DNA of 12,157 nt from Candidatus Heimdallarchaeota archaeon (GTDB taxonomy: Archaea; Asgardarchaeota; Heimdallarchaeia; Heimdallarchaeales; Kariarchaeaceae), in NCBI GenBank assembly GCA_027016475.1, contig JALUTL010000053.1:4954-17110 (forward strand), read 5' to 3'. This document shows positions 1-6,337 of this stretch, piece by piece (positions within the stretch are counted from its first letter, which is position 1; the number at the start of each line of letters is the position of its first letter). The notes under the pieces are model-generated. The model was not told where the DNA came from. It was given only the letters and a program-made list of their open reading frames with translations, and made no database searches. Position numbers and translations under genes: made by a program.

Positions 1-745
1 AATTTTTCGACTTGAAGCGCCTGGTGATAAAGTGAAATTGCCTCATTGAATTCTTGTTGCCTAATAGAATAGGATGCCTTGGTTACCAGCAGTAAATCTT
101 TGTCTCCTCCGGCATCGAGCCACCTTTGCTCAAACTCAGGATATCTTGTGTCACCGATATCAGCACTTGTTGTCAAAAATTTTTCAAGTAGAGGCAAGGA
201 TGGTTCATTTGTCTGAACAAGGAAGTCATAAGCTCGATTGAGATCCTTTCGTTGCAAAAATGCAGACGCCGTTTTTTCAAGTACATCGTCACTAAGGAAC
301 CCAAGCGATTTGATGTATTGAATCGTTTCCTCTGCCTTTTGGTCATTGTTCATCAAAATGTTGGCAATTGCATAGTTGGCAAGCAGAGGATGCTGTCCGG
401 GGTGTATTTTGTGACCCTTTCATAGAAATCAAGCACTATGGGGCCAAGGTTCCCTGTTCTAAGCAAAATAGTCCCCAATTCAAAAAAGCCATGTTGAACA
501 TCTGGTTGTAATTGTTTAGCCTTGTCAAACATTTTTGCAGCTTTCTTTTTGTCGCCATTCATATCGAAGATTGCTGATCGGAGCGTATAGGCAGTTGCAC
601 TAAAAGGAGAAGTATCCTTGATCTTTTTGAGACATTTTTCCGCTTTTTTGGGATTGTTGGAAAAAATATGCTAGATGGCTTCGTTAATTGTGTTTTCACC
701 ACCATCATTTTTGAATTCATGATTGTTAGTCTGATTGAAGAACAA
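1..745 (-). pseudogene. TPR-repeat protein, broken and cut by the window edge
   Basis: The reverse strand encodes a tetratricopeptide-repeat protein, recognisable from helix pairs such as GDKKKAAKMFDKAKQLQPD and, after a frame change, LANYAIANILMNNDQKAEE. The frame is open from a TTG at 745, which has a TATA-like TTTTACTAAT about 26 bases upstream, so this is probably the old leaderless start. A TAG interrupts the frame at 671-673 after 24 codons. A one-base loss around 386-400 then shifts the frame; restoring a base joins the halves into a continuous TPR. The gene runs off the left edge, so the C-terminus is unseen. TPR proteins mediate protein-protein contacts; the partner here is unknown. 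Two independent lesions favour a pseudogene over one sequencing error. Confidence 0.7.
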
Positions 746-873
746 TTATTAAGTCTTCTGATTATTAGTAAAACTGTTTTTTCCCTTTTGTGGGCAAAAG
801 CATTTGTAAATCATTGTGAAAAATTGTAACGGGAAGGGGGCTTTTTGGCAATATTTCACAAAATAATCTTAGA

Positions 874-1197
874 TCAAAAATTCTGTCCAAAGTCGAGCTT
901 GAGGTCATTATCCAAGTCAGGATACATGCTGTCTTCGAAATAGATTTTTCTCTTTCGGATCAGCAATTGGTCAATTAAATGTCCAATCAACGGAAGAGAG
1001 CCTAGAAACGGAAGTGCAACAAGCAACGATTCGATCCAGCCACCAGAGCGCACTGACACAAGATCATGGGAAGAATGGAGGGGTAGACCAAGGCCCCCAA
1101 TAGTGCTCCATAGCTGAATGCTTTGAAGAACTGATTTTCTCTTTTCACAGTATATATCCGATAAGGAATTAATAAATTTTTCAGTATGATGTTTCAT
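874..1197 (-). CDS. Small predicted membrane protein, 107 aa
   Basis: I do not recognise this protein. It has a charged N-terminus, then one or two hydrophobic stretches (about residues 54-83, including ESLLVALPFLGSLPLIGHLI), a basic LIRKRK stop-transfer-like segment, and an acidic tail. The ATG at 1197 follows AAGGAAAA, a weak Shine-Dalgarno-like run, and a TAA in frame just upstream fixes this as the longest start. It is divergent from the next gene on the right. There is no clear TATA at the usual distance. It could be a genuine small protein or the surviving piece of a longer one. Confidence 0.45.
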   Translation of the reverse strand: MKHHTEKFINSLSDIYCEKRKSVLQSIQLWSTIGGLGLPLHSSHDLVSVRSGGWIESLLVALPFLGSLPLIGHLIDQLLIRKRKIYFEDSMYPDLDNDLKLDFGQNF

Positions 1198-1271
1198 TTT
1201 TCCTTAGATAGGCCATCAAGTCAGATGCCTTACATAAGAAGACTAAATTGTTCCCAAGAATTTTGGCGATA

Positions 1272-1691
1272 GTGAGAATCGAAAACTACAAACCATGGTT
1301 CTATATGGCATCTGTTTACAATTTTATATGGGGAACACTCGTAGTAGTCTTTCCAAAGTTTTTTTTCGATTTGCTAGCTATCAGGACGCCTGGCCAACTT
1401 GTTTTTTGGCAGACAATTGGAATGTTTGTGTTGGTATATTCACCCGCATATTTTTGGGCGGGAATGCATCCAAAGGATCACCCACATCTTATAGCCATTG
1501 GATTTTTGGGAAAGTTACTTGGCCCCATAGGATTTGTCCATTCATATTTGAATAGGGATCTACCGCTTCAATTTGGTATCATCAATATTTTCAATGATTT
1601 AATTTGGCTTCCTGTGTTTGCGTTGTACCTTTATGACAGCATAAGAGTTCATGGGGCCAAAAATTTGTTGAGTGGGAAGATAAAGAAGTAG
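1272..1691 (+). CDS. Conserved four-helix membrane protein
   Basis: This is a short integral membrane protein with four likely helices. Signature-like stretches include KPWFYMASVYNFIWG, FWQTIGMFVLVYSPAYFWAG, GFLGKLLGPIGF and NDLIWLPVFALYLY. The pattern (W-Q-x-I-G-M, a G-K-x-x-G-P-I-G-F motif, N-D-L-I-W) matches a family of uncharacterised small membrane proteins I remember from bacteria, but I know no function for it. I chose GTG at 1272 because a TATA-like TAAATT is centred about 26 bases upstream and the family motif then begins at residue 7. A TTG at 1248 is the alternative start and would add 8 residues. The reading frame is intact and looks conserved. Confidence 0.75.
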   Translation: MRIENYKPWFYMASVYNFIWGTLVVVFPKFFFDLLAIRTPGQLVFWQTIGMFVLVYSPAYFWAGMHPKDHPHLIAIGFLGKLLGPIGFVHSYLNRDLPLQFGIINIFNDLIWLPVFALYLYDSIRVHGAKNLLSGKIKK

Positions 1692-1720
1692 CAATCGCCA
1701 TAGCATTCATTACTTAAATT

Positions 1721-2128
1721 CTAGTTGAAAAGGCGTCCATATTCAATTTTTGGACATCTATCTTCCACATAGAGCAGGCCTTTTTCTTCGGCAGCCTTTC
1801 TCGCTTCCTCAGACTTTACACCCAATGGAAGCCAAATAAGAGGGATTCCTTTTTCAGCAGCAATTTTGGCCTGTTCACCAACAATGGATTCGTTCAAATA
1901 AAGGATCACACCATCAACCGGTTGGTTGAGTTCGCTAAGGGAGGGGATAACGGGATCTCCTAATACCTCCTTCTCTTTGGGATGGATTGGAATAAGTTTG
2001 TGTCCTTTTTCTTTCAGCAACCGGGAAATTTCGTTGCTTGTACGTTCTGGTTTTGAAGAAGCACCGACAATCGCAATTGTCCGGGGTTTGGAGAGGAATT
2101 CTTTGATCTGCTCGTCTGTTGCTTGCAT
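1721..2128 (-). CDS. CoA-binding domain protein (YccU-like)
   Basis: This is a single-domain Rossmann-fold protein of 135 residues, the usual length for stand-alone CoA-binding proteins of the YccU type. The glycine-rich nucleotide loop is TIAIVGASSKPERTS near residue 17. It is followed by the strand KLIPIHPKEKEVLG with the conserved P-x-N/H-P pattern, and a late cysteine segment, EDRCPKIEYGRL, that ends most family members. Such proteins bind acyl-CoA or CoA; their physiological role is poorly known. The ATG at 2128 has a TATA-like box (2151-2158) centred 26 bases upstream, which supports a leaderless transcript. It is transcribed away from the structured RNA that starts near 2252. Confidence 0.88.
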   Translation of the reverse strand: MQATDEQIKEFLSKPRTIAIVGASSKPERTSNEISRLLKEKGHKLIPIHPKEKEVLGDPVIPSLSELNQPVDGVILYLNESIVGEQAKIAAEKGIPLIWLPLGVKSEEARKAAEEKGLLYVEDRCPKIEYGRLFN

Positions 2129-2150
2129 AAGAATGCTTAATCTTTCTAGC

Positions 2151-2158
2151 TATTTAAC
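2151..2158 (-). promoter_or_regulatory. TATA-like box of the CoA-binding protein gene
   Basis: Read on the minus strand this is GTTAAATA. Its centre is 26 bases before the ATG at 2128, the spacing that places an archaeal transcription start at or next to the start codon. Confidence 0.5.
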
Positions 2159-2188
2159 AGTTGGATTGAGGAAAATGCATGAAGCTAA

Positions 2189-2202
2189 AACTCGAGCGAG
2201 TT
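2189..2202. promoter_or_regulatory. 14-bp palindrome upstream of the structured RNA promoter
   Basis: AACTCG-AG-CGAGTT is a near-perfect palindrome lying 20 bases upstream of the TATA-like box of the structured RNA. It also lies about 30 bases beyond the TATA box of the divergent gene, so a protein bound here could act on either. A regulator site is inferred; no family is recognised. Confidence 0.3.
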
Positions 2203-2221
2203 CAAGATGTTCACGTACAAG

Positions 2222-2230
2222 ACTAAATAC
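2222..2230 (+). promoter_or_regulatory. TATA-like box for structured RNA copy A
   Basis: ACTAAATAC is centred near 2226, which predicts a transcript start near 2252. That is 14 bases before the first base of the closing helix of the RNA at 2266. The agreement supports an independent transcription unit. Confidence 0.45.
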
Positions 2231-2251
2231 CCAAGTCAGAATAGAAGGGTA

Positions 2252-2612
2252 CGGATCGGTTCATGAGTCATGGCCTCTTCCGATGTACAGGAAAAACAGT
2301 CTCTCTACCGGGATCCCGCAAGGGTGAGGGTAACCAACTGTTCCGGACACCAAGTCTGGTGCGGGAGAGAACAGTGTCGATGGAACGCTCCCTAGCATAC
2401 CCCGCAAGGGGTCACTGCGATGGGCTACCAAGGGATGGCCAAAAGGGCCGGTGTGTCACCGGCGGCCATCTGCACTCCGGCAGGGATTAAGCCCCGCCAA
2501 TGAGGGATGGACAGGCATGGCGTCCTGCGAGTTCTGAGGTGGAGCAGCGGATGTCCCTGTCGTCTCCGGAACCTATCGGAGACAGGGAGGCATGGCTAGG
2601 TGCACATGCACC
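2252..2612 (+). ncRNA. Structured RNA of unknown family, copy A (about 350 nt)
   Basis: This is a GC-rich island in AT-rich DNA without a convincing ORF. Its ends pair: 2266-2272 with 2591-2597 and 2274-2277 with 2587-2590. Between them are well-formed hairpins: CCC-GCAA-GGG (2315-2324); a long arm 2337-2343/2369-2375 with inner stem 2348-2352/2357-2361; ACCCC-GCAA-GGGGT (2399-2412); a long arm 2434-2440/2464-2470 with inner GCCGGTG/CACCGGC (2447-2463); and GGC/GCC plus GGG/CCC at 2479-2498. The 3' module has stem GACAGG/CCTGTC (2510-2515/2556-2561) and hairpin GTCTCCG/CGGAGAC (2562-2583). A U-G pair in the closing helix works only on the plus strand. A last hairpin (2599-2612) may mark the 3' end. 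Archaeal RNase P or SRP RNA would be of similar size, but the expected conserved motifs are missing. Confidence 0.75.
2500..2602 (+). repeat. 3' module of copy A, shared with copy B
   Basis: This stretch begins ATGAGGGA and ends CATGGCTAGGT. It aligns end to end with 9913-10022 on the other strand at about four identical positions in five, with one 6-base insertion in the apical part of the last hairpin of copy B. Long identical blocks include GACAGGCAT and CCCTGTCGTCT. Differences tend to keep stems paired, so the conserved thing is an RNA fold rather than a transposon end. Confidence 0.8.
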
Positions 2613-2943
2613 ATCCATCTGTCAACTTTGCTACTCAATAAATGTTCATCTGAAGAAACGGGACAGATACAAGCTACAAGATGAGATATTGAAACATTAT
2701 GTGGGTTCCATAAAGAATTTTGGCCATGAATATAGGAGTTCCATTGGACAAATGTAAAATCTTCGTCAAACATCATGACAGACATAGTGAAAAATTTTTT
2801 CTTGGACACCCCAATTGTTGAAAAATGGGAAATCGAAACGGCCAAATCAGTTTGGCAAATCACTGAAATTGCGATCATGATTGTCCTTTGAATAAAAGCC
2901 ACATTTTGTTCATCATAGGGAGCACCCAAAAAGGTGAAAAAAA
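2613..2943. other. Intergenic stretch after the structured RNA
   Basis: These roughly 330 bases contain no convincing gene. A plus-strand frame to 2757 carries RDRYKLQDEILKHYVGSI, faintly like the start of an archaeal winged-helix domain, but it ends at once. A 38-codon ORF at 2775-2891 (starting MTDIVKNFFLDTPIVEK) has a TATA-like TGTAAAATC about 24 bases upstream and could be a leaderless small protein. I consider it unproven. Confidence 0.3.
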
Positions 2944-2954
2944 TTTTTATATTT
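2944..2954 (+). promoter_or_regulatory. TATA box of the secreted peptide-TPR operon
   Basis: TTTTTATATTT, one of the strongest TATA-like boxes in the window, is centred 24 bases before the ATG at 2973. It probably drives both 2973-3164 and the TPR gene behind it. Confidence 0.55.
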
Positions 2955-2972
2955 CGATAAAAAAGAACATGT

Positions 2973-3164
2973 ATGGTAAAGACCTCGTTTCTCATGAAAA
3001 AAATTATGATTGCAATATTGCCAGTATTGGCATCAGCTCTATTGATTGCAGTTATTGGGTTGGTAGAAGCAGGGACTGGAGACAATCCTACGACATCACC
3101 ATGCCATCCAGTACCTTTTCGAACCTATTGTGATGAAGACACTATCCCTAATCCCAACCCATAG
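2973..3164 (+). CDS. Tiny secreted or membrane-anchored peptide
   Basis: The product has 63 residues, or 56 if started at the ATG at 2994. The N-terminus MKKIMIAILPVLASALLIAVIGLVEA is a textbook signal peptide or single membrane helix (charged start, long hydrophobic core, A-x-A-like end). The short mature part is rich in proline and threonine with two cysteines (PCHPVPFRTYC) that could form a disulfide. I recognise no family. The ATG at 2973 fits a leaderless start from the TATA box at 2944-2954, while 2994 gives the neater signal peptide. The gene ends 12 bases before the TPR gene, so the two are probably co-transcribed. Confidence 0.55.
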   Translation: MVKTSFLMKKIMIAILPVLASALLIAVIGLVEAGTGDNPTTSPCHPVPFRTYCDEDTIPNPNP

Positions 3165-3176
3165 TTACAGAGAAGC

Positions 3177-5231
3177 ATGAATAATGTAGCTATTGATTTT
3201 GTAAAGAAACTAGACCAGATTCCAGATTTCCAAGCCACTCAGTTGGCAAATTACTTTGATCAGATATTGAAGCTCCTTTTAAAAGAAACCGACCATTTCA
3301 CATTTTCGTCGAACGGTTTTGATGAAGATTTTGAGGAACTCTTTGACCTTTGGTCAAAATTTATTGTCAGATATTCAATTGAATCTTCAAAAATAGAGAA
3401 ATTAGTTGAAAAATTGCAAAACAGGGCCAGTATGGAAAAAGTGGAGATAAATCAGTTGTTTTTGGTTTTTGGATTAATTCTTTGTGGAGAACTAAAAATC
3501 ATGCAGAAAGATTACGAACTGGGCCTTCATTATTTCCAAAAAGCTGAAGAATTGTGGTCTGAATCGTGGCAATATTTTCCTTTCTTTCAGATTTTTAGCA
3601 GAAAGGGATACATCCAGATGATGCTGAACAACTTAGATGATGCATTTAAATGCTTTACATTGGAGCTAGAACACCTGTCCAGCATTGTATCAGATGAAGG
3701 AAGCCTTCACAGTATTAAGATGAAAAGGGCAGCGCATACATTTTTTTACTTGGCTTTAGCACAACGACGAAAAGGTGAATATCGGGCAGCAATAGAATCT
3801 TATCAGAAAGCATTGGAAATTGCAAAGAGTGAGAACTTAAAAACCATAGAAATCGGAACATTGAACAATTTGGCGATTGTCAATAAGATAATAGGAGAGT
3901 ACAGCATTGCAAAATCCCATCTTGAAGACCTTCTTAATATAGTTGAGGACGATATAACAAAAGCCAGGATACATATAAATTTGGGCACGATAAAAGAGAC
4001 AGAAGGGTTACTCGAAGAGGCATGCCAAGATTACGACATTGCAGCAGAAATTTACCGAGAAAAAAACATGAAAATTGCATACGCCTTCACAATTGCAAAT
4101 AAAGGAAGCCTATTTGTACAAATGGATAAATTAAATAAAGCGAAAGCCTTTTTTCAGGTATCTATCAAGATTGCTGAAACACATAAGGAATATGTTGCAA
4201 CCATAGAAACCTATTTCGCTCTATTCAAATTGGCACATATGTCTGGTTCAATAGAAGAGATGGCCAACTATGTAGAAAAAATGAATTCCATTTCATTGGG
4301 CATGGACGAAGGATTAAAAACAAAAATCACAATTGCGAATCTTCTTTACGATTTGAAAAAAAATCCAACCAACCACATGGCACATCAAAGATTGAAAGAA
4401 CTTCACGAGAGGGTAGTAGAAGACGAATTGAAAGAAATGTTGACTTTTATCCTTATCGACCTATATTTGAAACAGGAAGATCGAGCTAAGGCAATCATCA
4501 AAGTTTCAAACCTTTTAGCCCATCTTGAGGAAACGGCCGAGAAAAGTTATCTCTTCCCTACTATGATAAAAATAAAGCTCGTTCAAAGTAGGCTGTTGGT
4601 AATGGAAAAGCGTCTCCAAGAAGCAAAAAACAGATTGGAAATGGCACAAGATTTAGCGAGAACATTTGGACTCCGGCTATTAGAGAGATCCGTGGTTCAG
4701 GAAGTAGACAAATTTTTCATGATGCAGATGGATTGGAAAAATCAAGATGTCATGGATCTGCTATGGAAGGAAACGACAAATCTTGTAAAAGGCTTTCTTT
4801 ACAACACCCTCATGCAAGAAAAAGAAAAGCTTACCTTCCATTATTTTGATGACAAAGGCCTGACAACATTGTGCGGAAGAAACAAGGAGGAACTGGACAA
4901 ATTCCAATCAAAATACGGCATTTCAGGGATCACCCTCTCAAAGAAATGTACGAAATGCAGAAGGTTATTCATTGAAGCCAATTTGATAAGGGCAATTGAA
5001 TATGTTGGCACATCATTAAATTGCATTGCTTGCGGAAAAAAGACAGATAGCATCCAAATAAAAGAGGCACTTCTTTCCCACACATCTAAATCTTCGACTG
5101 GCAAATACAATCGTCTTCTTAAATTAAGGTCAAAACTATTGAGGGGAAGGCTCACATGGAAATGCAATAATATTGGCTGCCCATCAAAACAAGAATTCAG
5201 CATAGATTTGGAACAATTGCTTATAGTATGA
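3177..5231 (+). CDS. Large TPR protein with C-terminal zinc-ribbon-like cysteines
   Basis: The 684-residue protein is mostly helical, with tetratricopeptide repeats from about residue 95 to 500; the clearest are RKGEYRAAIESYQKALEIAK (about 198-217), IIGEYSIAKSHLEDLLNIV and LNKAKAFFQVSIKIAETHKE. The C-terminus carries C591-x2-C594 and C616-x2-C619, the arrangement of a zinc ribbon, followed by C663-x4-C668. There is no signal peptide or membrane helix, so it is likely a cytosolic scaffold. Related TPR architectures bind peptide tails or nucleic acid-associated partners, but no partner is visible here. The start at 3177 lies 12 bases after the secreted peptide gene. The frame is intact over 2 kb, in contrast to the broken TPR gene at 1-745. 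Confidence 0.85.
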   Translation: MNNVAIDFVKKLDQIPDFQATQLANYFDQILKLLLKETDHFTFSSNGFDEDFEELFDLWSKFIVRYSIESSKIEKLVEKLQNRASMEKVEINQLFLVFGLILCGELKIMQKDYELGLHYFQKAEELWSESWQYFPFFQIFSRKGYIQMMLNNLDDAFKCFTLELEHLSSIVSDEGSLHSIKMKRAAHTFFYLALAQRRKGEYRAAIESYQKALEIAKSENLKTIEIGTLNNLAIVNKIIGEYSIAKSHLEDLLNIVEDDITKARIHINLGTIKETEGLLEEACQDYDIAAEIYREKNMKIAYAFTIANKGSLFVQMDKLNKAKAFFQVSIKIAETHKEYVATIETYFALFKLAHMSGSIEEMANYVEKMNSISLGMDEGLKTKITIANLLYDLKKNPTNHMAHQRLKELHERVVEDELKEMLTFILIDLYLKQEDRAKAIIKVSNLLAHLEETAEKSYLFPTMIKIKLVQSRLLVMEKRLQEAKNRLEMAQDLARTFGLRLLERSVVQEVDKFFMMQMDWKNQDVMDLLWKETTNLVKGFLYNTLMQEKEKLTFHYFDDKGLTTLCGRNKEELDKFQSKYGISGITLSKKCTKCRRLFIEANLIRAIEYVGTSLNCIACGKKTDSIQIKEALLSHTSKSSTGKYNRLLKLRSKLLRGRLTWKCNNIGCPSKQEFSIDLEQLLIV

Positions 5232-5282
5232 GTTAGCGAACATGTTTCCCAGATTTGCCCCAAATGTATGTTTTCAAAATTG

Positions 5283-5290
5283 CTTATAGG
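5283..5290 (+). promoter_or_regulatory. TATA-like box before the 38-codon ORF
   Basis: CTTATAGG is centred about 26 bases before the ATG at 5312, matching the leaderless spacing of other genes in the window. The sequence itself is a weak match. Confidence 0.3.
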
Positions 5291-5311
5291 TTGTGGCACG
5301 TGGATCATATT

Positions 5312-5428
5312 ATGATTGTATCCGTAATGCCATTTCTGATAGTCCTAGCAAGATTCTTCGTTTTGCTTCTGCCGATTGTAGCTTTGATTTTTGTGGGGGC
5401 ACAAAGAGTTTCGGCAGAAAAAAAATGA
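5312..5428 (+). CDS. Possible 38-residue single-helix membrane peptide
   Basis: This short ORF begins MIVSVMPFLIVLARFFVLLL and continues with PIVALIFVGAQRVSAEKK, giving one strong hydrophobic segment and a basic end. A TATA-like box at the leaderless distance and its position in an otherwise empty gap after the TPR gene support it. With 38 codons, chance cannot be excluded. No family is recognised. Confidence 0.35.
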   Translation: MIVSVMPFLIVLARFFVLLLPIVALIFVGAQRVSAEKK

Positions 5429-5469
5429 AGCTGACAATCATAGATAGCACATATGACTAAAAGGGGGAT

Positions 5470-6223
5470 TTATGGTTCAAAGACGGGAGGTAGACCACCG
5501 CCGCCTCCACCCCCACTGCCTGAATCCAAGGTCACAGTGTAGGTGAAGAAAAGAAAATTGACAAATGGTTTGGTTTCCAATACATTGGCACAGGAAGGAG
5601 CCCAAAAATTACCAGTCCCCCCAGGTGCAGCTCCAACAACGACGCTTCCGCTGTAGAGTTCATCGCTGGAACACCCAATAAAATCAGCTTTTGTCCAAGC
5701 CCCATCATGAAAAGAAGTTTTCAATACAACATTACCATTATTTAGATTAGTTTGGTAGGCAATTGGCACAGTTGCCACAGTGAAGGTGTCAGTGCCCGTG
5801 ATTTTCACACTTGCGGTGAAAATGTCATTATAGGATGTCATCCATAAGAATGTGTCTTTTTTAGTAAGCTTCAAGGTAAAGGTTTAACCATGGATCATAA
5901 TAAAGCTTGAAGATTTGGTATAGGAAAAGGATTTGATGTTGCAAGACCTCTGCTTGATGTATTCATAGGTAGTGTCTGATACAACCCATGGTGAGCTGCA
6001 GTCCATCCCTTCAGGTCTGTTGCCCAAATATGTTCGCGCGGTATTGGGCATTTCCAAATAAAGATCCCGTGAATTTCCAATGTCAAAATCAACACCAAAC
6101 CCAACTTTAGTTACAGTAACTGTAACATCATATATAGTTGCAGCTTGGCTTGGAGCAAACAAACTTCCCAATGGGTAAGAGTAACCATATGATGGCAATG
6201 ATGAGAAACTTTTGCTTTCTCAT
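5470..6223 (-). pseudogene. Secreted beta-rich protein, broken by a frameshift and a stop
   Basis: The ATG at 6223 starts a signal peptide (MRKQKFLIIAIIWLLLPIG) that reads out of frame in a GGG run near 6176-6180. Removing one base joins it to SLFAPSQAATIYDVTVTVTK, with a plausible A-x-A cleavage site. The frame then meets TAA at about 5885-5887 (after SSFIMIHG) and continues in the same frame with TFTLKLTKKDTF. The sequence after the stop remains protein-like for 130 codons, with alternating hydrophobic residues typical of beta-strands, and ends in a glycine-proline tail (SGSGGGGGGGLPP). Four or more cysteines suggest an extracellular fold. No family is recognised. The two lesions make a functional product unlikely unless the sequence has errors. 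Confidence 0.65.
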
Positions 6224-6244
6224 AATTAGACAAGGTACAAAGGG

Positions 6245-6256
6245 ATATTTAAATAT
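6245..6256 (-). promoter_or_regulatory. TATA box of the broken secreted-protein gene
   Basis: ATATTTAAATAT is a palindromic, near-ideal archaeal TATA box centred about 27 bases before the ATG at 6223. It supports 6223 as the original leaderless start. Confidence 0.6.
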
Positions 6257-6260
6257 GCCT

Positions 6261-6281
6261 AACAAATGTTTTTCATTTGTT
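6261..6281. repeat. Perfect 8-bp inverted repeat next to a TATA box
   Basis: AACAAATG and CATTTGTT flank a five-base T loop. It sits immediately upstream of the TATA box at 6245-6256 on the minus strand and 57 bases past the end of the nuclease gene. It may be an operator for the secreted-protein promoter or a terminator hairpin for the nuclease mRNA. No poly-U follows it on the minus strand, which slightly favours an operator. Confidence 0.4.
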
Positions 6282-6337
6282 TGTCATTCTGGCGATTTCT
6301 AACTCACAGTTGTGAATCAACAAATACAGACCCACTA

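Noticed and set aside
2252..2612. Archaeal RNase P RNA
   Set aside because: The near-universal GAGGAAAGTCC and ACAGAACCCGGCTTA-type motifs are not found on either strand; AGAGAACAG at 2366-2374 is only a short partial resemblance.
2252..2612. Archaeal SRP RNA
   Set aside because: Only GGAGCAG matches. The long helix 5, the GNRA-capped helix 8 and the Alu-domain loops are not recognisable, and the homologous copy B changes the key G.
2263..2757. Plus-strand ORFs of 75 and 85 codons across the structured RNA
   Set aside because: They overlap stable hairpins, have arginine- and glycine-rich, low-quality protein sequence, and the copy B module changes length by single bases, which would break any shared frame.
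2644..2757. Remnant of an archaeal winged-helix regulator (RDRYKLQDEILKHYVGSI)
   Set aside because: The resemblance covers under 40 residues and nothing similar follows in any frame; chance cannot be excluded.
2573..3085. Minus-strand ORF of 170 codons
   Set aside because: It overlaps the 3' end of the structured RNA, a strong plus-strand promoter and the secreted peptide gene, and its sequence has no protein-like pattern.
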